Shown: positions 42,700-51,555, numbered from the stretch's first letter. The stretch is 64,000 bases of DNA from Bradyrhizobium vignae (GCF_004114425.1 NZ_RDQF01000009.1:124001-188000); one strand, 5' to 3'. Notes: generated from the sequence alone by a model not told the origin. Numbers and translations are program-made.

Positions 42700-43437
42700 T
42701 CACGGCTGAGCTGCGTTCCAAAGCATCGAGAGCCCGGCCGCGATCATGATCGCGTCCATCACGAGGCGGAACACGTCCGGCTTCAGATGCAGCACGAAAC
42801 GTTTTGCGATGAAAGCGCCTGACATCAGTGAGGAGCCCGCGATCAGGCCCTTGATGAAGACGTCGCCCGTCAGCGCGCCGAAACGCTCGAAGGTCACTGA
42901 TTTCGCGAAATAGAGGCCGAGCGAGGAGGCCGCCTCGGTGGCAAGGAAAGCGCCCTTGGACAGGCCATAGAACAGGAACAGCGGCACGCTGAGCGGGCCG
43001 GTCGAGACCACGATGCCGGTGAGATAGCCGATCACCGCGCCGCCGATCGCGAGATGCCAGAGATTGGCCTTCAGGTCATGCCGTGCCAGCCAGTGCCGCA
43101 CCGGCACCATCGCGATCAGGAAGCTGCCGATGGCGAGATCGACCGCATGCGAGGGCAGCGCCAGCAACGTCCGCGCACCGAGTGCAGCCGCCGGAATGCC
43201 CGTCACCGAATAGGCCGTGCAGGCCCGCCAATCGACCTCGCGCCACCACGCCAAAATCCGGGAAAAATTCGCCATCACCGAAGCCACGGCCATGATCGGC
43301 ACGGCCTCCTTCGGCCCATAGGCATGAACCAGCACCGGCATCAGCATGATCGACGAGCCGGTGCCGACGATGCCTGAGATGGTGCCGGCGATGAGGCCGA
43401 CGGTGAGGACGAAGAGGAAGGCCAAGGCGATCTCCAC
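42700..43437 (-). CDS. TSUP family membrane transporter
   Basis: 245 residues, TauE/SafE family, with about eight hydrophobic helices. The glycine-rich loop GTISGIVGTGSSIMLMPVLV is in the first helix pair, typical of TSUP. Second member of the family in this window, the first being at 12937-13719; they are not close copies. Convergent with the GGDEF-EAL gene. Substrate is probably a sulfur-containing or carboxylate anion. Confidence 0.85.
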   Translation of the reverse strand: MEIALAFLFVLTVGLIAGTISGIVGTGSSIMLMPVLVHAYGPKEAVPIMAVASVMANFSRILAWWREVDWRACTAYSVTGIPAAALGARTLLALPSHAVDLAIGSFLIAMVPVRHWLARHDLKANLWHLAIGGAVIGYLTGIVVSTGPLSVPLFLFYGLSKGAFLATEAASSLGLYFAKSVTFERFGALTGDVFIKGLIAGSSLMSGAFIAKRFVLHLKPDVFRLVMDAIMIAAGLSMLWNAAQP

Positions 43438-43792
43438 GAATCGGGAGAGTTTAGCCGCGGGCCGCGCCCCGAGCGATGCGTTCTACGCGAGGGCAGCTAT
43501 CGGGCAGTGCACCGGCCATCAGCAATAACGCGGATCGCGTCGAGCCTCCCGAAGAGTACTCGCCGCCGCCGAGAGGCACCTGTGGAGTTCCTGGATGCTG
43601 ACATCCTGCCAGTGTTTTGCCCGACGAGTCAAACCGAACTCCGAATAAGCGCAAGTCATTGAACGGACAGGGATCGGCTACTGTGCATGGGGTTGTTTTT
43701 CATGTTTTTGTCCTGGCATCCCGCGCTGCTGACAGCATGTTGGCAGCAGGGGCGGGCTACGAGCCTCTCCTGACAAATGGGGAGAGCGGATC
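43438..43792 (+). other. Intergenic region upstream of the GFA gene
   Basis: About 355 bases. It contains repeat copy 2 (43607-43710) and otherwise no gene-like sequence. GGAG before the GFA start (43782-43785) is its ribosome site. Confidence 0.5.
43607..43710 (+). repeat. Dispersed intergenic repeat, copy 2 (TGTTTTGCCCGAC family)
   Basis: Shares GTGTTTTGCCCGAC, GTCAAA, AAGTCATTGA and CTACTGTGCATGGGGTTGTT in order with 2616-2735. It is 14 bp shorter than copy 1 because the spacers differ. It lies about 85 bp before an intact gene start, again upstream of a plus-strand gene. Confidence 0.8.
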
Positions 43793-44161
43793 ATGCCGAT
43801 CGAGGCGAGTTGTCATTGCGGTGAGACGGTGTTCGAGGTGACGGAGGCGCCTTCGAGCGTGACGCGCTGCACCTGCACGCTCTGCGCCAAGCGCGGCGCG
43901 CTGTGGGCCTATTACACGCCGGCGCAGTTTCGATTGCTGTCACCGGCGGAGAACGTCGCGACGTATCTCTGGGGCAGCCGCACCGTCAAACACCATTTTT
44001 GCGCGGCTTGCGGCTGCGGCACCTATTCGGAGTCGCCGGACTGGTCGAGCGGCAAGCCCGACTTCGACAATCCCAAGGTCGCCGTCAATGCGCGCCTGTT
44101 CGACGACTTCGATCTCGATGCCGTGCCGGTGAACGTGATCGACGGCAGGAATTTGTGGTGA
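43793..44161 (+). CDS. GFA/CENP-V family zinc protein
   Basis: 122-residue glutathione-dependent formaldehyde-activating (GFA/Mss4-like) family protein. The metal cysteines are seen in ASCHCGETVF, RCTCTLCAKRGAL and HHFCAACGCGTYSE. Family members were first linked to S-hydroxymethylglutathione formation, but this is not proven for most. Stop lies 3 nt from the end of the convergent xth gene. Confidence 0.86.
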   Translation: MPIEASCHCGETVFEVTEAPSSVTRCTCTLCAKRGALWAYYTPAQFRLLSPAENVATYLWGSRTVKHHFCAACGCGTYSESPDWSSGKPDFDNPKVAVNARLFDDFDLDAVPVNVIDGRNLW

Positions 44162-44164
44162 GGG

Positions 44165-44935
44165 TCACCGCAACACCACCCACGCCGGCGCATGATCGCT
44201 CGCGCCGTCCTCGCCGCGAATGTTCTTGTCGACGCCGGCTTTGGCCAGACGCGGGGCGAGGGCGGGGCTGAGCAGGAGATGATCGAGCCGCAGGCCCGCA
44301 TCGCGCAGCCAGCGGTTTCGCTTGTAGTCCCAGAAGGTGTAGATGCGCTGGCCCGGATGCAGCTCGCGGATCGCATCGCACCAGCCCTGTTCGACCAGCG
44401 CGGCGAACGCGGCGCGGCTCTTCGGCTGGATCAGCGCATCCTTGTCCCACGAGCGCGTCGGGTAGATGTCGATTTCCGTCGGCGCGACGTTGTAGTCGCC
44501 GGCGAGCACCACGGGCAGGTCGTGCTTGATGAAGGTCTTGGCGTGGCGCCTCAGCCGCGCGAACCAGTCGAGCTTGTAGTCGAATTTCGGTCCCGGCTGC
44601 GGATTGCCGTTCGGCAGATAGATGCTGGTGACGATGATGCCGCGCACGGCGGCTTCGATGTAGCGGGCTTCGAGATCGCCCGACTTTCCCGGCAAGCGAT
44701 CGCGGGTCATCACGGGCGCGGCGTTGCGGGCGAGGATGGCGACGCCGTTCCAGGTCTTTTGTCCACACCACACCGCGCCGTAGCCGGCCTTTTCGATGGC
44801 GGCCGCCGGAAATTCGCCATCACTTGCCTTCAACTCTTGAAGTGCGACGACGTCGGGCTTCGCGACGCGCATCCATGCCAACAGATTGGGCAGGCGGCGG
44901 TTGATGTTGTTGATGTTGAATGTCGCGATCTTCAT
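44165..44935 (-). CDS. xth: Exodeoxyribonuclease III (AP endonuclease)
   Basis: 256-residue endonuclease/exonuclease/phosphatase-fold enzyme. The family marks are ATFNINNINRRLPNLLAW at the start, VALQELKASDGEFP, VLAGDYNVAPTEIDIYP and the C-terminal DHAPAWVVL. Repairs abasic sites in DNA. It is one of two or more paralogues expected in rhizobia. Ends 3 nt from the GFA gene; the upstream side faces the cysteine-rich peptide gene. Confidence 0.93.
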   Translation of the reverse strand: MKIATFNINNINRRLPNLLAWMRVAKPDVVALQELKASDGEFPAAAIEKAGYGAVWCGQKTWNGVAILARNAAPVMTRDRLPGKSGDLEARYIEAAVRGIIVTSIYLPNGNPQPGPKFDYKLDWFARLRRHAKTFIKHDLPVVLAGDYNVAPTEIDIYPTRSWDKDALIQPKSRAAFAALVEQGWCDAIRELHPGQRIYTFWDYKRNRWLRDAGLRLDHLLLSPALAPRLAKAGVDKNIRGEDGASDHAPAWVVLR

Positions 44936-44975
44936 GTAGAGCTAGCGGCTCCTGCCTTCCGTCACCGGAGATCCA

Positions 44976-45197
44976 ATGTCCAAGTTGAGCTTTGTTGCCA
45001 TCGCACTCGTCATCGCGTTCTCCGGAGGCGTATCGGCACAATCGTCCGATCCGCGCGGCGCGTGCAAGGCGGACTATGACAAATTCTGCGCCGGCGTCGC
45101 GCCAGGCGGCGGCCGCGTCGTTGCCTGCCTCAACGGCAAGCGCGATCAGCTCAGCGCTGCCTGCAAGACGGCGATCGACAGCCGGAAGAAGCAGTAG
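44976..45197 (+). CDS. Small secreted cysteine-rich repeat protein
   Basis: 73 residues. MSKLSFVAIALVIAFSGGVS is a signal peptide (cleavage after SAQ likely). Mature 50 residues carry four cysteines in the pattern of the GLG1 cysteine-rich repeat (CKADYDKFCAGV, ACLNGKRDQLSAACKTAI). Function unknown; such peptides are common in rhizobia. Followed closely by hairpins at 45205-45234 and 45269-45322. Confidence 0.75.
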   Translation: MSKLSFVAIALVIAFSGGVSAQSSDPRGACKADYDKFCAGVAPGGGRVVACLNGKRDQLSAACKTAIDSRKKQ

Positions 45198-45204
45198 ACC
45201 TCGC

Positions 45205-45234
45205 GTCCCGGACGCGCGGAGCGCGAGCCGGGAC
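45205..45234 (+). terminator. GTCCCGG hairpin after the cysteine-rich gene
   Basis: GTCCCGG at 45205-45211 pairs with CCGGGAC at 45228-45234, 7 nt after the stop. No T run. Tentative. Confidence 0.4.
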
Positions 45235-45268
45235 CGAGACGGCGACACGGTATGCTGTTGAGAGATGG

Positions 45269-45322
45269 GCCCCGGCTCTGCAGCGCACTACGCCGCGAAT
45301 CGCGGCGCGCTGCGTCCGGGGC
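45269..45322. terminator. Long hairpin between convergent genes (CCCCGGCTCTGC family)
   Basis: Nested stems GCCCCGG/CCGGGGC, GCAGCG/CGCTGC and GCCGCG/CGCGGC form one long arm. It shares CCCCGGCTCTGC and CCGGG-CACGAG with the hairpin at 8182-8242. Position at the ends of the cysteine-rich gene and alr fits a bidirectional terminator. Confidence 0.6.
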
Positions 45323-45331
45323 ACGAGTCGC

Positions 45332-46603
45332 TTAGCTCGGCGATCGCGGAGAGTTTGCGGGCTGCTCGACCGGCGGCGGCTCGGCCCCTTGCACGAGTTC
45401 AGGCTTGACCAGCGGCTCGACAACATTGCCGCCCTTGTAGACGCGGGCATAGCGGTGGCCGAGGCTGGTCAGCACCTCGTAACCGATGGTGCCGAAATGG
45501 TGCGCGAGCTCGTCGACGGTGATGCCGTCTCCGAGCAGCGTCACCATGTGGCCGCGTCGCGCCGCGTTCGGCGGCAGGTCGGTGATGTCGATGGCAATCA
45601 GGTCCATGGAGATGCGGCCCGCGATCGGGCAGCGTTTGCCGGCCACGATGACCTCGGCGCCGCGGGTGCCGTCATTGGAGCTCGCGGCACGGAAATAGCC
45701 GTCGGCATAGCCGACCGCGATGATCGCAAGCTTGGTCGGCCGCCGTGCCGTCCAGGTACCGCCATAGCCGACGGTCTCGCCGCGCTCGATGGTGCGGATC
45801 TGCACGATGCGTGCCTTGAGGTCGACCACCTGCTGCATGGGATTGTCGGCTTCCGGGGTCGGGTTGACGCCATAGAGCGCAGCCCCCGGTCGCACCAGGT
45901 CGAACTGGAAGGGCGCGCCGAGGAAGATGCCGGAGGAATTGGCGAGGGCCGCCGGGACGCCCGAGAACTCACTGGCGATGCTGCGGAAGGTCGCGAGCTG
46001 TCTTGCATTGACCGGGCTGTTGAGCTGCTCGGCCGAGACCAGATGGCTCATCACCAGCGTGATGCCGTGATCCCCGGCGTTGATGCGGGGGATGATGGCC
46101 TGCGCATCCGATAAGGTCAGGCCGAGCCGATTCATGCCGGTGTCGATGTGAACGGCAGCGCCTCCGTTCCAGCCGGTGCGGCGGCAGAACACGTCCCATT
46201 CGGCGAGCTCGTTGAGATCGCCGATCACGGGCCGGCAGTTGATCTGGGCATAGTGCTCGCCGGTGTTCTGGAAATAGCCGCCGAGCACGTAGATCGTGGG
46301 TTCCGGAACGGCTGCGCGCACCTTGCGCGCTTCCTCGATGGTGGCAACGAAGAAGGTCTTGCAGCCGGCCTTGCTCAGCGCGCGCGAGACCTCGGCGGCG
46401 CCGCAGCCATAGGCGTCGGCCTTGATCACCGCCGCGCATTCCGCCGGCACCGCCGTCTTCTCGAGCTTGCGCCAATTTGCGATGATCGCGTCGAGATCGA
46501 CGGTCAGCACGCCGCCATAGGCGGCGAGCGCGGCAGCCTGATTGGCCTGTGCGGAGAGAGGGCCGGATTGCGGGATCGTTTTCGGGTCGGACGCCATTGT
46601 CAT
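45332..46603 (-). CDS. alr: Alanine racemase
   Basis: 423-residue PLP enzyme making D-alanine for peptidoglycan. The PLP lysine is in AAVIKADAYGCGAAEV, and the catalytic tyrosine in ETVGYGGTWTARR. Family length is about 370; the N-terminal 30 residues (MTMASDPKTIPQSGPLSAQ) and the C-terminal PQ-rich tail are extra. 49 nt after dnaB on the same strand, matching the dnaB-alr order of other alphaproteobacteria. Confidence 0.93.
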   Translation of the reverse strand: MTMASDPKTIPQSGPLSAQANQAAALAAYGGVLTVDLDAIIANWRKLEKTAVPAECAAVIKADAYGCGAAEVSRALSKAGCKTFFVATIEEARKVRAAVPEPTIYVLGGYFQNTGEHYAQINCRPVIGDLNELAEWDVFCRRTGWNGGAAVHIDTGMNRLGLTLSDAQAIIPRINAGDHGITLVMSHLVSAEQLNSPVNARQLATFRSIASEFSGVPAALANSSGIFLGAPFQFDLVRPGAALYGVNPTPEADNPMQQVVDLKARIVQIRTIERGETVGYGGTWTARRPTKLAIIAVGYADGYFRAASSNDGTRGAEVIVAGKRCPIAGRISMDLIAIDITDLPPNAARRGHMVTLLGDGITVDELAHHFGTIGYEVLTSLGHRYARVYKGGNVVEPLVKPELVQGAEPPPVEQPANSPRSPS

Positions 46604-46652
46604 GGCGCCGTTTTACGCAAGAGGCCCGCGCCGTTCAACCCGGGGGCACGAT

Positions 46653-48158
46653 CTAGTAGTCGCTGCGGTCCGGCAGCTGGCCGTCATGCGCGAGGTCGCC
46701 GAAGCGCGTGACCGAGGAATCGAAGTGCAGTTCGACCGTGCCGGTCGGACCGTGGCGCTGCTTGCCGATGATGACTTCGGCGCGGCCGACGGTGCGTTCC
46801 ATGTCGGCCTGCCATTTGGCGTGCTCCTCGGTGCCGGGACGCGGCTCCTTCATGGCGAGGTAATATTCCTCGCGGAACACGAACAGCACGACGTCGGCGT
46901 CCTGCTCGATCGAGCCGGATTCGCGCAGGTCCGAGAGCTGCGGCCGCTTGTCATCGCGCGATTCCACCTGACGCGAGAGCTGCGACAGCGCGATCACGGG
47001 AACGTTGAGCTCCTTGGCCAGCGCTTTCAGGCTGGTGGTGATCTCCGTGATTTCCTGCACGCGGCTGTCGCTGGCGCGCTTGCCCGAGCCTGAGAGCAGC
47101 TGGATGTAGTCGATCACCAGCAGATCGAGGCCCTTCTGGCGCTTGAGGCGACGCGCGCGCGCCATCAGCTGCGCGATCGACAGACCGCCGGTGGCGTCGA
47201 CATAGAACGGCAGCGACTGCAGTTCGATCGAAACCTGGCGGATCTTCTCGAAATCGGCTTCCGAGATGCCGCCGCGGCGGATGTGGGAGGAGGGGATGCC
47301 GGTGCGCTCGGCGACGATACGCGTGGCGAGCTGGTCGGCCGACATTTCGCAGGAGAAGAAGCCGATCACGCCGCCATTGGCGGCTTTCATGGTGCCGTCG
47401 GCCTGCAGTTCGGGCACGTAGGCCTGGGCGACGTTGTAGGCGATGTTGGTCGCCAGCGACGTCTTGCCCATGCCGGGACGTCCCGCGACGATGATGAGGT
47501 CGGAAGGCTGCAGCCCGCCCATCTTGGTGTCGAGGTCGCGCAGGCCCGTCGAGATGCCCGACAGCTTGCCGTCGCGCTGGAACGCCTTTGCGGCGAGATC
47601 GACCGCAACCGTCAGCGCCTGCGAGAATTTCTGAAAGCCGCCGTCATAGCGGCCGGATTCGGCGAGCTCGTAGAGACGGCGCTCGGCGTCCTCGATCTGT
47701 GCGCGCGGCGCGAAGTCGACCGGCGCGTCATAGGCGACATTGACCATGTCCTCGCCGATGCCGATCAGGTCGCGCCGCAGCGACAGGTCGTAGATGGTGC
47801 GGCCGTAGTCTTGGGCGTTGATGATGGTGGTGGCTTCGGCCGCAAGCCGCGCCAGATACTGACCGATGGTCATGCCGCCGACATCGGTGTCGGCGGGCAG
47901 GAAGGTCTTCAGCGTGACGGGTGTCGCGATCTTGCCCATCCGGATCAGGCTGCCGGCGGTCTCGAAGATGGTCTGGTGCAGCGGCTCGAAGAAATGCTTC
48001 GCCTCCAGGAAGTCGGAGACGCGGTAGAAGGCGTCGTTGTTGACCAGGATCGCGCCCAGGAGGCTCTGTTCCGCCTCGATATTGTGCGGCGCGCTCCGAT
48101 AGGCGGGAGTTCCGGCATCGGGCGCGAGTTTGAGAACGTTCGAATCAGTCAGGGCCAT
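46653..48158 (-). CDS. dnaB: Replicative DNA helicase DnaB
   Basis: 501-residue hexameric helicase of the chromosomal replisome. N-terminal domain starts NIEAEQSLLGAILVNNDAFY; the RecA-like domain has Walker A GRPGMGKTSLATNIA and DLLVIDYIQLLSG, with SQLSRQVESRDDKRP later. Length fits the family. It would be expected directly after rplI, but about 4.6 kb of other genes lie between. Confidence 0.95.
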   Translation of the reverse strand: MALTDSNVLKLAPDAGTPAYRSAPHNIEAEQSLLGAILVNNDAFYRVSDFLEAKHFFEPLHQTIFETAGSLIRMGKIATPVTLKTFLPADTDVGGMTIGQYLARLAAEATTIINAQDYGRTIYDLSLRRDLIGIGEDMVNVAYDAPVDFAPRAQIEDAERRLYELAESGRYDGGFQKFSQALTVAVDLAAKAFQRDGKLSGISTGLRDLDTKMGGLQPSDLIIVAGRPGMGKTSLATNIAYNVAQAYVPELQADGTMKAANGGVIGFFSCEMSADQLATRIVAERTGIPSSHIRRGGISEADFEKIRQVSIELQSLPFYVDATGGLSIAQLMARARRLKRQKGLDLLVIDYIQLLSGSGKRASDSRVQEITEITTSLKALAKELNVPVIALSQLSRQVESRDDKRPQLSDLRESGSIEQDADVVLFVFREEYYLAMKEPRPGTEEHAKWQADMERTVGRAEVIIGKQRHGPTGTVELHFDSSVTRFGDLAHDGQLPDRSDY

Positions 48159-48454
48159 GGTCGGACGTGCTTAGCAATTTTCTTGGGCGGATGCGGGGCC
48201 GGGATAAAGCGCCGCCTCAAGCCAAAGCGGAAGCAAAAGCTGGCCGCTATCAACCGCTCAGTTAAAATGGTGGATGATTGGCAGCTGCGGCACGCGCCGC
48301 GCTTGACGAGATTTTCGCGGAACCGGTGCGCGCTGGAAGCGGCCGCGCGGTCGCGCCGTGGAAAAATCCTGGACCCCATGAACCTGTCGGCTGGCGCGCA
48401 GACCTATCGAGGAGCGCGCGAAATTGACGCGCGCCGGCCGGCTTCGGCTCGGGT
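48159..48454. other. Region between dnaB and the small membrane gene
   Basis: Nearly 300 bases with several short frames in both directions, none gene-like. It presumably carries the dnaB promoter. No repeat or operator seen. Confidence 0.4.
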
Positions 48455-48574
48455 TCAGACCAACAGGAGGTAGACCAGCGCAACCAGGGCCGCCCCGACG
48501 CCGGTGACGATCAGGGCGTAATCGGTGCGGAGGTCGTCCTGCACGTCGAATGAGGTTTGGGTCTTTTTGCTCAT
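48455..48574 (-). CDS. Small single-pass membrane protein, 39 residues
   Basis: The minus strand from ATG 48574 reads MSKKTQTSFDVQDDLRTDYA and then LIVTGVGAALVALVYLLLV before TGA. The first half is charged and soluble; the second is one ideal transmembrane helix with no tail. Codons are normal for the genome. No strong ribosome site is visible. Too short for most gene finders. It probably sits in the inner membrane with its N-terminus in the cytoplasm; function unknown. Confidence 0.62.
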   Translation of the reverse strand: MSKKTQTSFDVQDDLRTDYALIVTGVGAALVALVYLLLV

Positions 48575-48607
48575 GGCGGCGGTCTAAGCCAGCCCCGACC
48601 AGACTTA

Positions 48608-48623
48608 TGTGAAGCAGATCACA
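48608..48623. promoter_or_regulatory. CRP-type palindrome TGTGA-N6-TCACA
   Basis: TGTGA-AGCAGA-TCACA gives both half-sites perfect, as in cAMP-CRP and related sites. It is 93 bp upstream of the 48716 frame and 34 bp upstream of the 39-residue gene on the other strand. A CRP-family regulator may act on either. Inferred from sequence alone. Confidence 0.5.
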
Positions 48624-48715
48624 TCTGCCCGGATTCTTTCGGGGCTAATGCCGGAACTGGCAGGCGGATCGGAGATTGTCCCATTTCCCCCGCCAACAGG
48701 GACACGAGGCGAGCG

Positions 48716-48922
48716 ATGCGGCCAGAACAGCAGCACCAGAATTGGCGAAGCGAGGCAGGCAGCCGGCTTTGGCTGTCCGGGTTGATCGCGGCCATGAAGC
48801 AGGCTGAACGCCCTGACGTGCGTCGCCAGCCGGTCGCACCCGAGGTCCTGCTGGAATTGCGGGCGCAACTGGCTTTAACCGCCTCTTTCCGCACAGCTCG
48901 GATTTCGACCCTGCGCCACTAG
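48716..48922 (+). CDS. Possible 68-residue hypothetical protein
   Basis: ATG 48716 with GAGG nearby; codes MRPEQQHQNWRSEAGSRLWL, SGLIAAMKQAERPDVRRQPV and APEVLLELRAQLALTASFRT. Composition is protein-like (an amphipathic helix, then basic residues) but I do not recognise it. A CRP-type palindrome lies upstream. The ending TARISTLRH is soluble. Could be a small regulatory protein or chance; conservation would decide. Confidence 0.4.
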   Translation: MRPEQQHQNWRSEAGSRLWLSGLIAAMKQAERPDVRRQPVAPEVLLELRAQLALTASFRTARISTLRH

Positions 48923-48962
48923 GACCTCTGACCAGGGACTTGGCCCAATAGGAGACTTGGCC

Positions 48963-50213
48963 CTATTCACCAGCCAGCTTGAGCCGGGGCTTGCTCGCGC
49001 CTTCACGCGCCCGCAGCCGGGCTTCCTCCCGCGGGATGTAGTCGCGGATCATCGGCACCACGCCCTGGCGACGGGTGAGCTGGATCTGGAAGTTCATCAT
49101 GGCTTGCTTGCGGAACGTCATCTCGCAGGCCGCCAGATAGAATTCCCACATCAGGGCGAAGCGCTCGTCGTAGAGCTGCACGGCCTCCTCACGCCGCGCC
49201 ATGAAGCGCTCCCGCCACGCCTTCAACGTCTCGGCATAGTGCAGGCGCAAGATCTCGATGTCGCAGACCAAGAGGCCGGCGCGCTCGATCGCCGGCAGCA
49301 CCTCCGATAGGGCGGGGATGTAGCCGCCGGGGAAGATGTATTTCGCGATCCAGGGATTGGTCGAATCCGGGCCCTGCGAACGGCCGATCGAATGCAGCAG
49401 CATGATGCCGTCCTCGCTCAGCAGTTCGGCGCAGCGCTGGAAGTAGGCCTCGTAGAACCTTGCCCCGACGTGTTCGAACATGCCGACCGAAACGATCCGG
49501 TCGAACTTACCATCAATGTCGCGGTAATCCTGGAGCAGGAATCTGGCCGAGGCCGTCAGGCCCTTTTCGGCTGAGCGCGCGTTGGCGACCTGCAACTGCT
49601 CGGTCGATAGCGTGACACCGGTGACATCGGCGCCGGCGATCTCTGCGAGATAGAGCCCTAGGCCGCCCCAGCCGGAGCCGATGTCGAGCACCCGCTGGCC
49701 GTCCTTGATGAGAAGCTTCGCCGCAATGTGCCGCTTCTTGGCAAGCTGCGCGTCGTCCAGCGGCATCTCAGCCGTTTCGAAATAGGCGCAGCTATATTGC
49801 TTGTCGGCATCGAGAAAGAGCGAATAGAGCCGGCCGTCGAGATCGTAATGGTGCGCCACATTGCTACGGGCGCGCGAGCGCGGATTGAACTGCTTCAAGT
49901 GTCGGGTCAGGTAGCGCAGGTGCCACCACGGTTTTGCCCACTGCGGCAATAGGTCGGGTTGATCGAGCAGGATCGCGAGGGCATCAGCTATGGTGCCGCG
50001 TTCGACCACGAACTCGCCGTTCATATAGGCCTCGCCAAGCCCCAGTTCGGGATTGATGAGGATCTTCCGCTCCGCGTCCGCGGTGACGAAGCGCACCGCG
50101 ACCGGCTCACCAGAGCCGTCGCCGACGGTAAACTTCGATCCGCTTGCGCTGGTCACCGTCATCGACCCGCGGCGGATGAATTGAGACAGGAATCTGCGCA
50201 ACAAACGGTCCAT
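48963..50213 (-). CDS. cfa: Cyclopropane-fatty-acyl-phospholipid synthase
   Basis: 416-residue SAM-dependent methylase that adds a methylene across the double bond of membrane lipid acyl chains. The SAM site is VLDIGSGWGGLGLYLAE, with HHYDLDGRLYSLFLDADKQY and GMFEHVGARFYEAYFQ as other family marks. ATG 50213 is chosen because GAGGAAG precedes it and similarity starts at MDRLLRRFLSQFIRRG; an upstream frame adds 31 unlike residues. Gives acid and stationary-phase resistance in other bacteria. Confidence 0.93.
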   Translation of the reverse strand: MDRLLRRFLSQFIRRGSMTVTSASGSKFTVGDGSGEPVAVRFVTADAERKILINPELGLGEAYMNGEFVVERGTIADALAILLDQPDLLPQWAKPWWHLRYLTRHLKQFNPRSRARSNVAHHYDLDGRLYSLFLDADKQYSCAYFETAEMPLDDAQLAKKRHIAAKLLIKDGQRVLDIGSGWGGLGLYLAEIAGADVTGVTLSTEQLQVANARSAEKGLTASARFLLQDYRDIDGKFDRIVSVGMFEHVGARFYEAYFQRCAELLSEDGIMLLHSIGRSQGPDSTNPWIAKYIFPGGYIPALSEVLPAIERAGLLVCDIEILRLHYAETLKAWRERFMARREEAVQLYDERFALMWEFYLAACEMTFRKQAMMNFQIQLTRRQGVVPMIRDYIPREEARLRAREGASKPRLKLAGE

Positions 50214-50491
50214 CGGCACTTCCTCTCGAGCGAACCCGAAAGATGCGACTAACCCGGCCTTCACATCTGACGCCCAGGCGCCGCAGCGGTTCCTATGCGT
50301 TTGCATCTAAATGTAGCGAGGCGGTTCCAGCCGCGCTATTGCACTGTGCTCAAAGCCGATATTCAAAAACCGCTTAATCACATCCTTGCGCGTGAGGCTG
50401 CTTCCATTCGCGGCTCAATCGGTTAAAAGGTCACCCGCCGCCGCGCCGGATGCCGGCTGCATTCGCGTTAAATTCAACGGAGATAATGGGA

Positions 50492-51448
50492 ATGTCGAGC
50501 CGAGCGCTCAGCCTCGCGACGGTGACGGTGTTGCTTCTGATCTGCTTCGGTGTAGCCGATTCCGTTCTTGCGCAGGCGACGAACCTCGAGGCCGGCAAGA
50601 CCCCGTCCCAGCTTTTCGCGCAGACCTGCAATGCCTGCCACAAGAGCCCGCGCGGACTTTTGAAATCCGTGGCGCCGGGTTCGCTGCCGGGATTCCTGCG
50701 CCAGCACTACACCACGAGCTCGGACATGGCGGGCATCCTCGCCTCATATCTGGTCTCGAACGGTGCCACCGACACCCGCTACCAGGCCAAGGACGGCAAG
50801 AAGGACGGCGCCAAGGAGAAGGAAGCGAGCACCGCGCCGGGCCAGTCGCCCGAGCATCACGGCCGCCGCCAGCGCTCGCAAGAGGCCGCCAGGCCCGAGG
50901 GCGAGGGCACCGCTCCGGCCACCGAGGGCGCGCGTCAGAAGCGTGCTGCGCGGCCCGGCGAGGACGGCGCGAAGCCGGAGGGACAGGCGGCGCCCGAGCC
51001 ACGCAAAGGCAGGCGGCGCGCTAAGCCCGGGACTGGGGAAGCCCCGAAGGTCGATGCTGCCGCCCCGGCTATCGAAGACAAGAGCGAGCCAAAGGCCGAG
51101 ACCGTCAGGCCCGACAGCGCCAAGGCCGAGCCCGATGGCGGCAAGGCATCCGAGAAGCCCGTCGAGACCAAGCCTGATAGCGCGAAGGTCGAGCCGCGCG
51201 AGGCTCCGGCATTACCACCCGACCCCGTCCCGCAAGCGACGCCGGCTGCAGCTGCCGACGCAAAGCCTGCCGAGCCGGCGGCGCCCAAGCCGGCGGAAGA
51301 GGCTGTTTCCAAGCCCGCCGCGCCTGCGGCCAGCTCCGCACGCGCGGCCAAATCGCAGCAGGAGCAGGCATCGCCCGCCGCCGCTGCAGCCGTGCCCGCT
51401 GCGCCAGCCGAGTCATCCGGTCCGCCGGCACCGCCGATCTCGCGCTAA
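50492..51448 (+). CDS. Cytochrome c-like protein with long low-complexity tail
   Basis: 318 residues. Signal peptide (SLATVTVLLLICFGVADSVL), then one haem-binding CxxCH (CNACH, residues 46-50) followed by a short globular part up to about 97 with Met79 as a possible axial ligand. The remaining two thirds are Ala/Pro/Lys/Glu-rich with repeated KPDSAKAEP-like segments. ATG 50492 has GGAG 9 nt upstream; an alternative ATG is at 50486. Likely a periplasmic protein whose tail extends through the cell wall. Function unknown. Confidence 0.7.
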   Translation: MSSRALSLATVTVLLLICFGVADSVLAQATNLEAGKTPSQLFAQTCNACHKSPRGLLKSVAPGSLPGFLRQHYTTSSDMAGILASYLVSNGATDTRYQAKDGKKDGAKEKEASTAPGQSPEHHGRRQRSQEAARPEGEGTAPATEGARQKRAARPGEDGAKPEGQAAPEPRKGRRRAKPGTGEAPKVDAAAPAIEDKSEPKAETVRPDSAKAEPDGGKASEKPVETKPDSAKVEPREAPALPPDPVPQATPAAAADAKPAEPAAPKPAEEAVSKPAAPAASSARAAKSQQEQASPAAAAAVPAAPAESSGPPAPPISR

Positions 51449-51507
51449 GCCGCCACTTCTTTTGACCGACATGCGGAGGCCGCCTTCATCGCGGCCTCCG
51501 CGTCGTA

Positions 51508-51545
51508 TTGACCAGCAGTAGAGTAACACTCTAGAGTGATGCTCT
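51508..51545 (+). promoter_or_regulatory. Promoter-operator of the TetR-thioesterase pair
   Basis: A candidate -35 TTGACC (51508-51513) and -10 CTAGAG (51531-51536) with a 17-bp spacer. A palindrome from 51520 to 51545 matches in 11 of 13 pairs; its core CACTCTAGAGTG (51527-51538) is perfect. The operator covers the -10, which fits TetR repression of its own gene. Confidence 0.6.
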
Positions 51546-51555
51546 CGGAGGCGTG

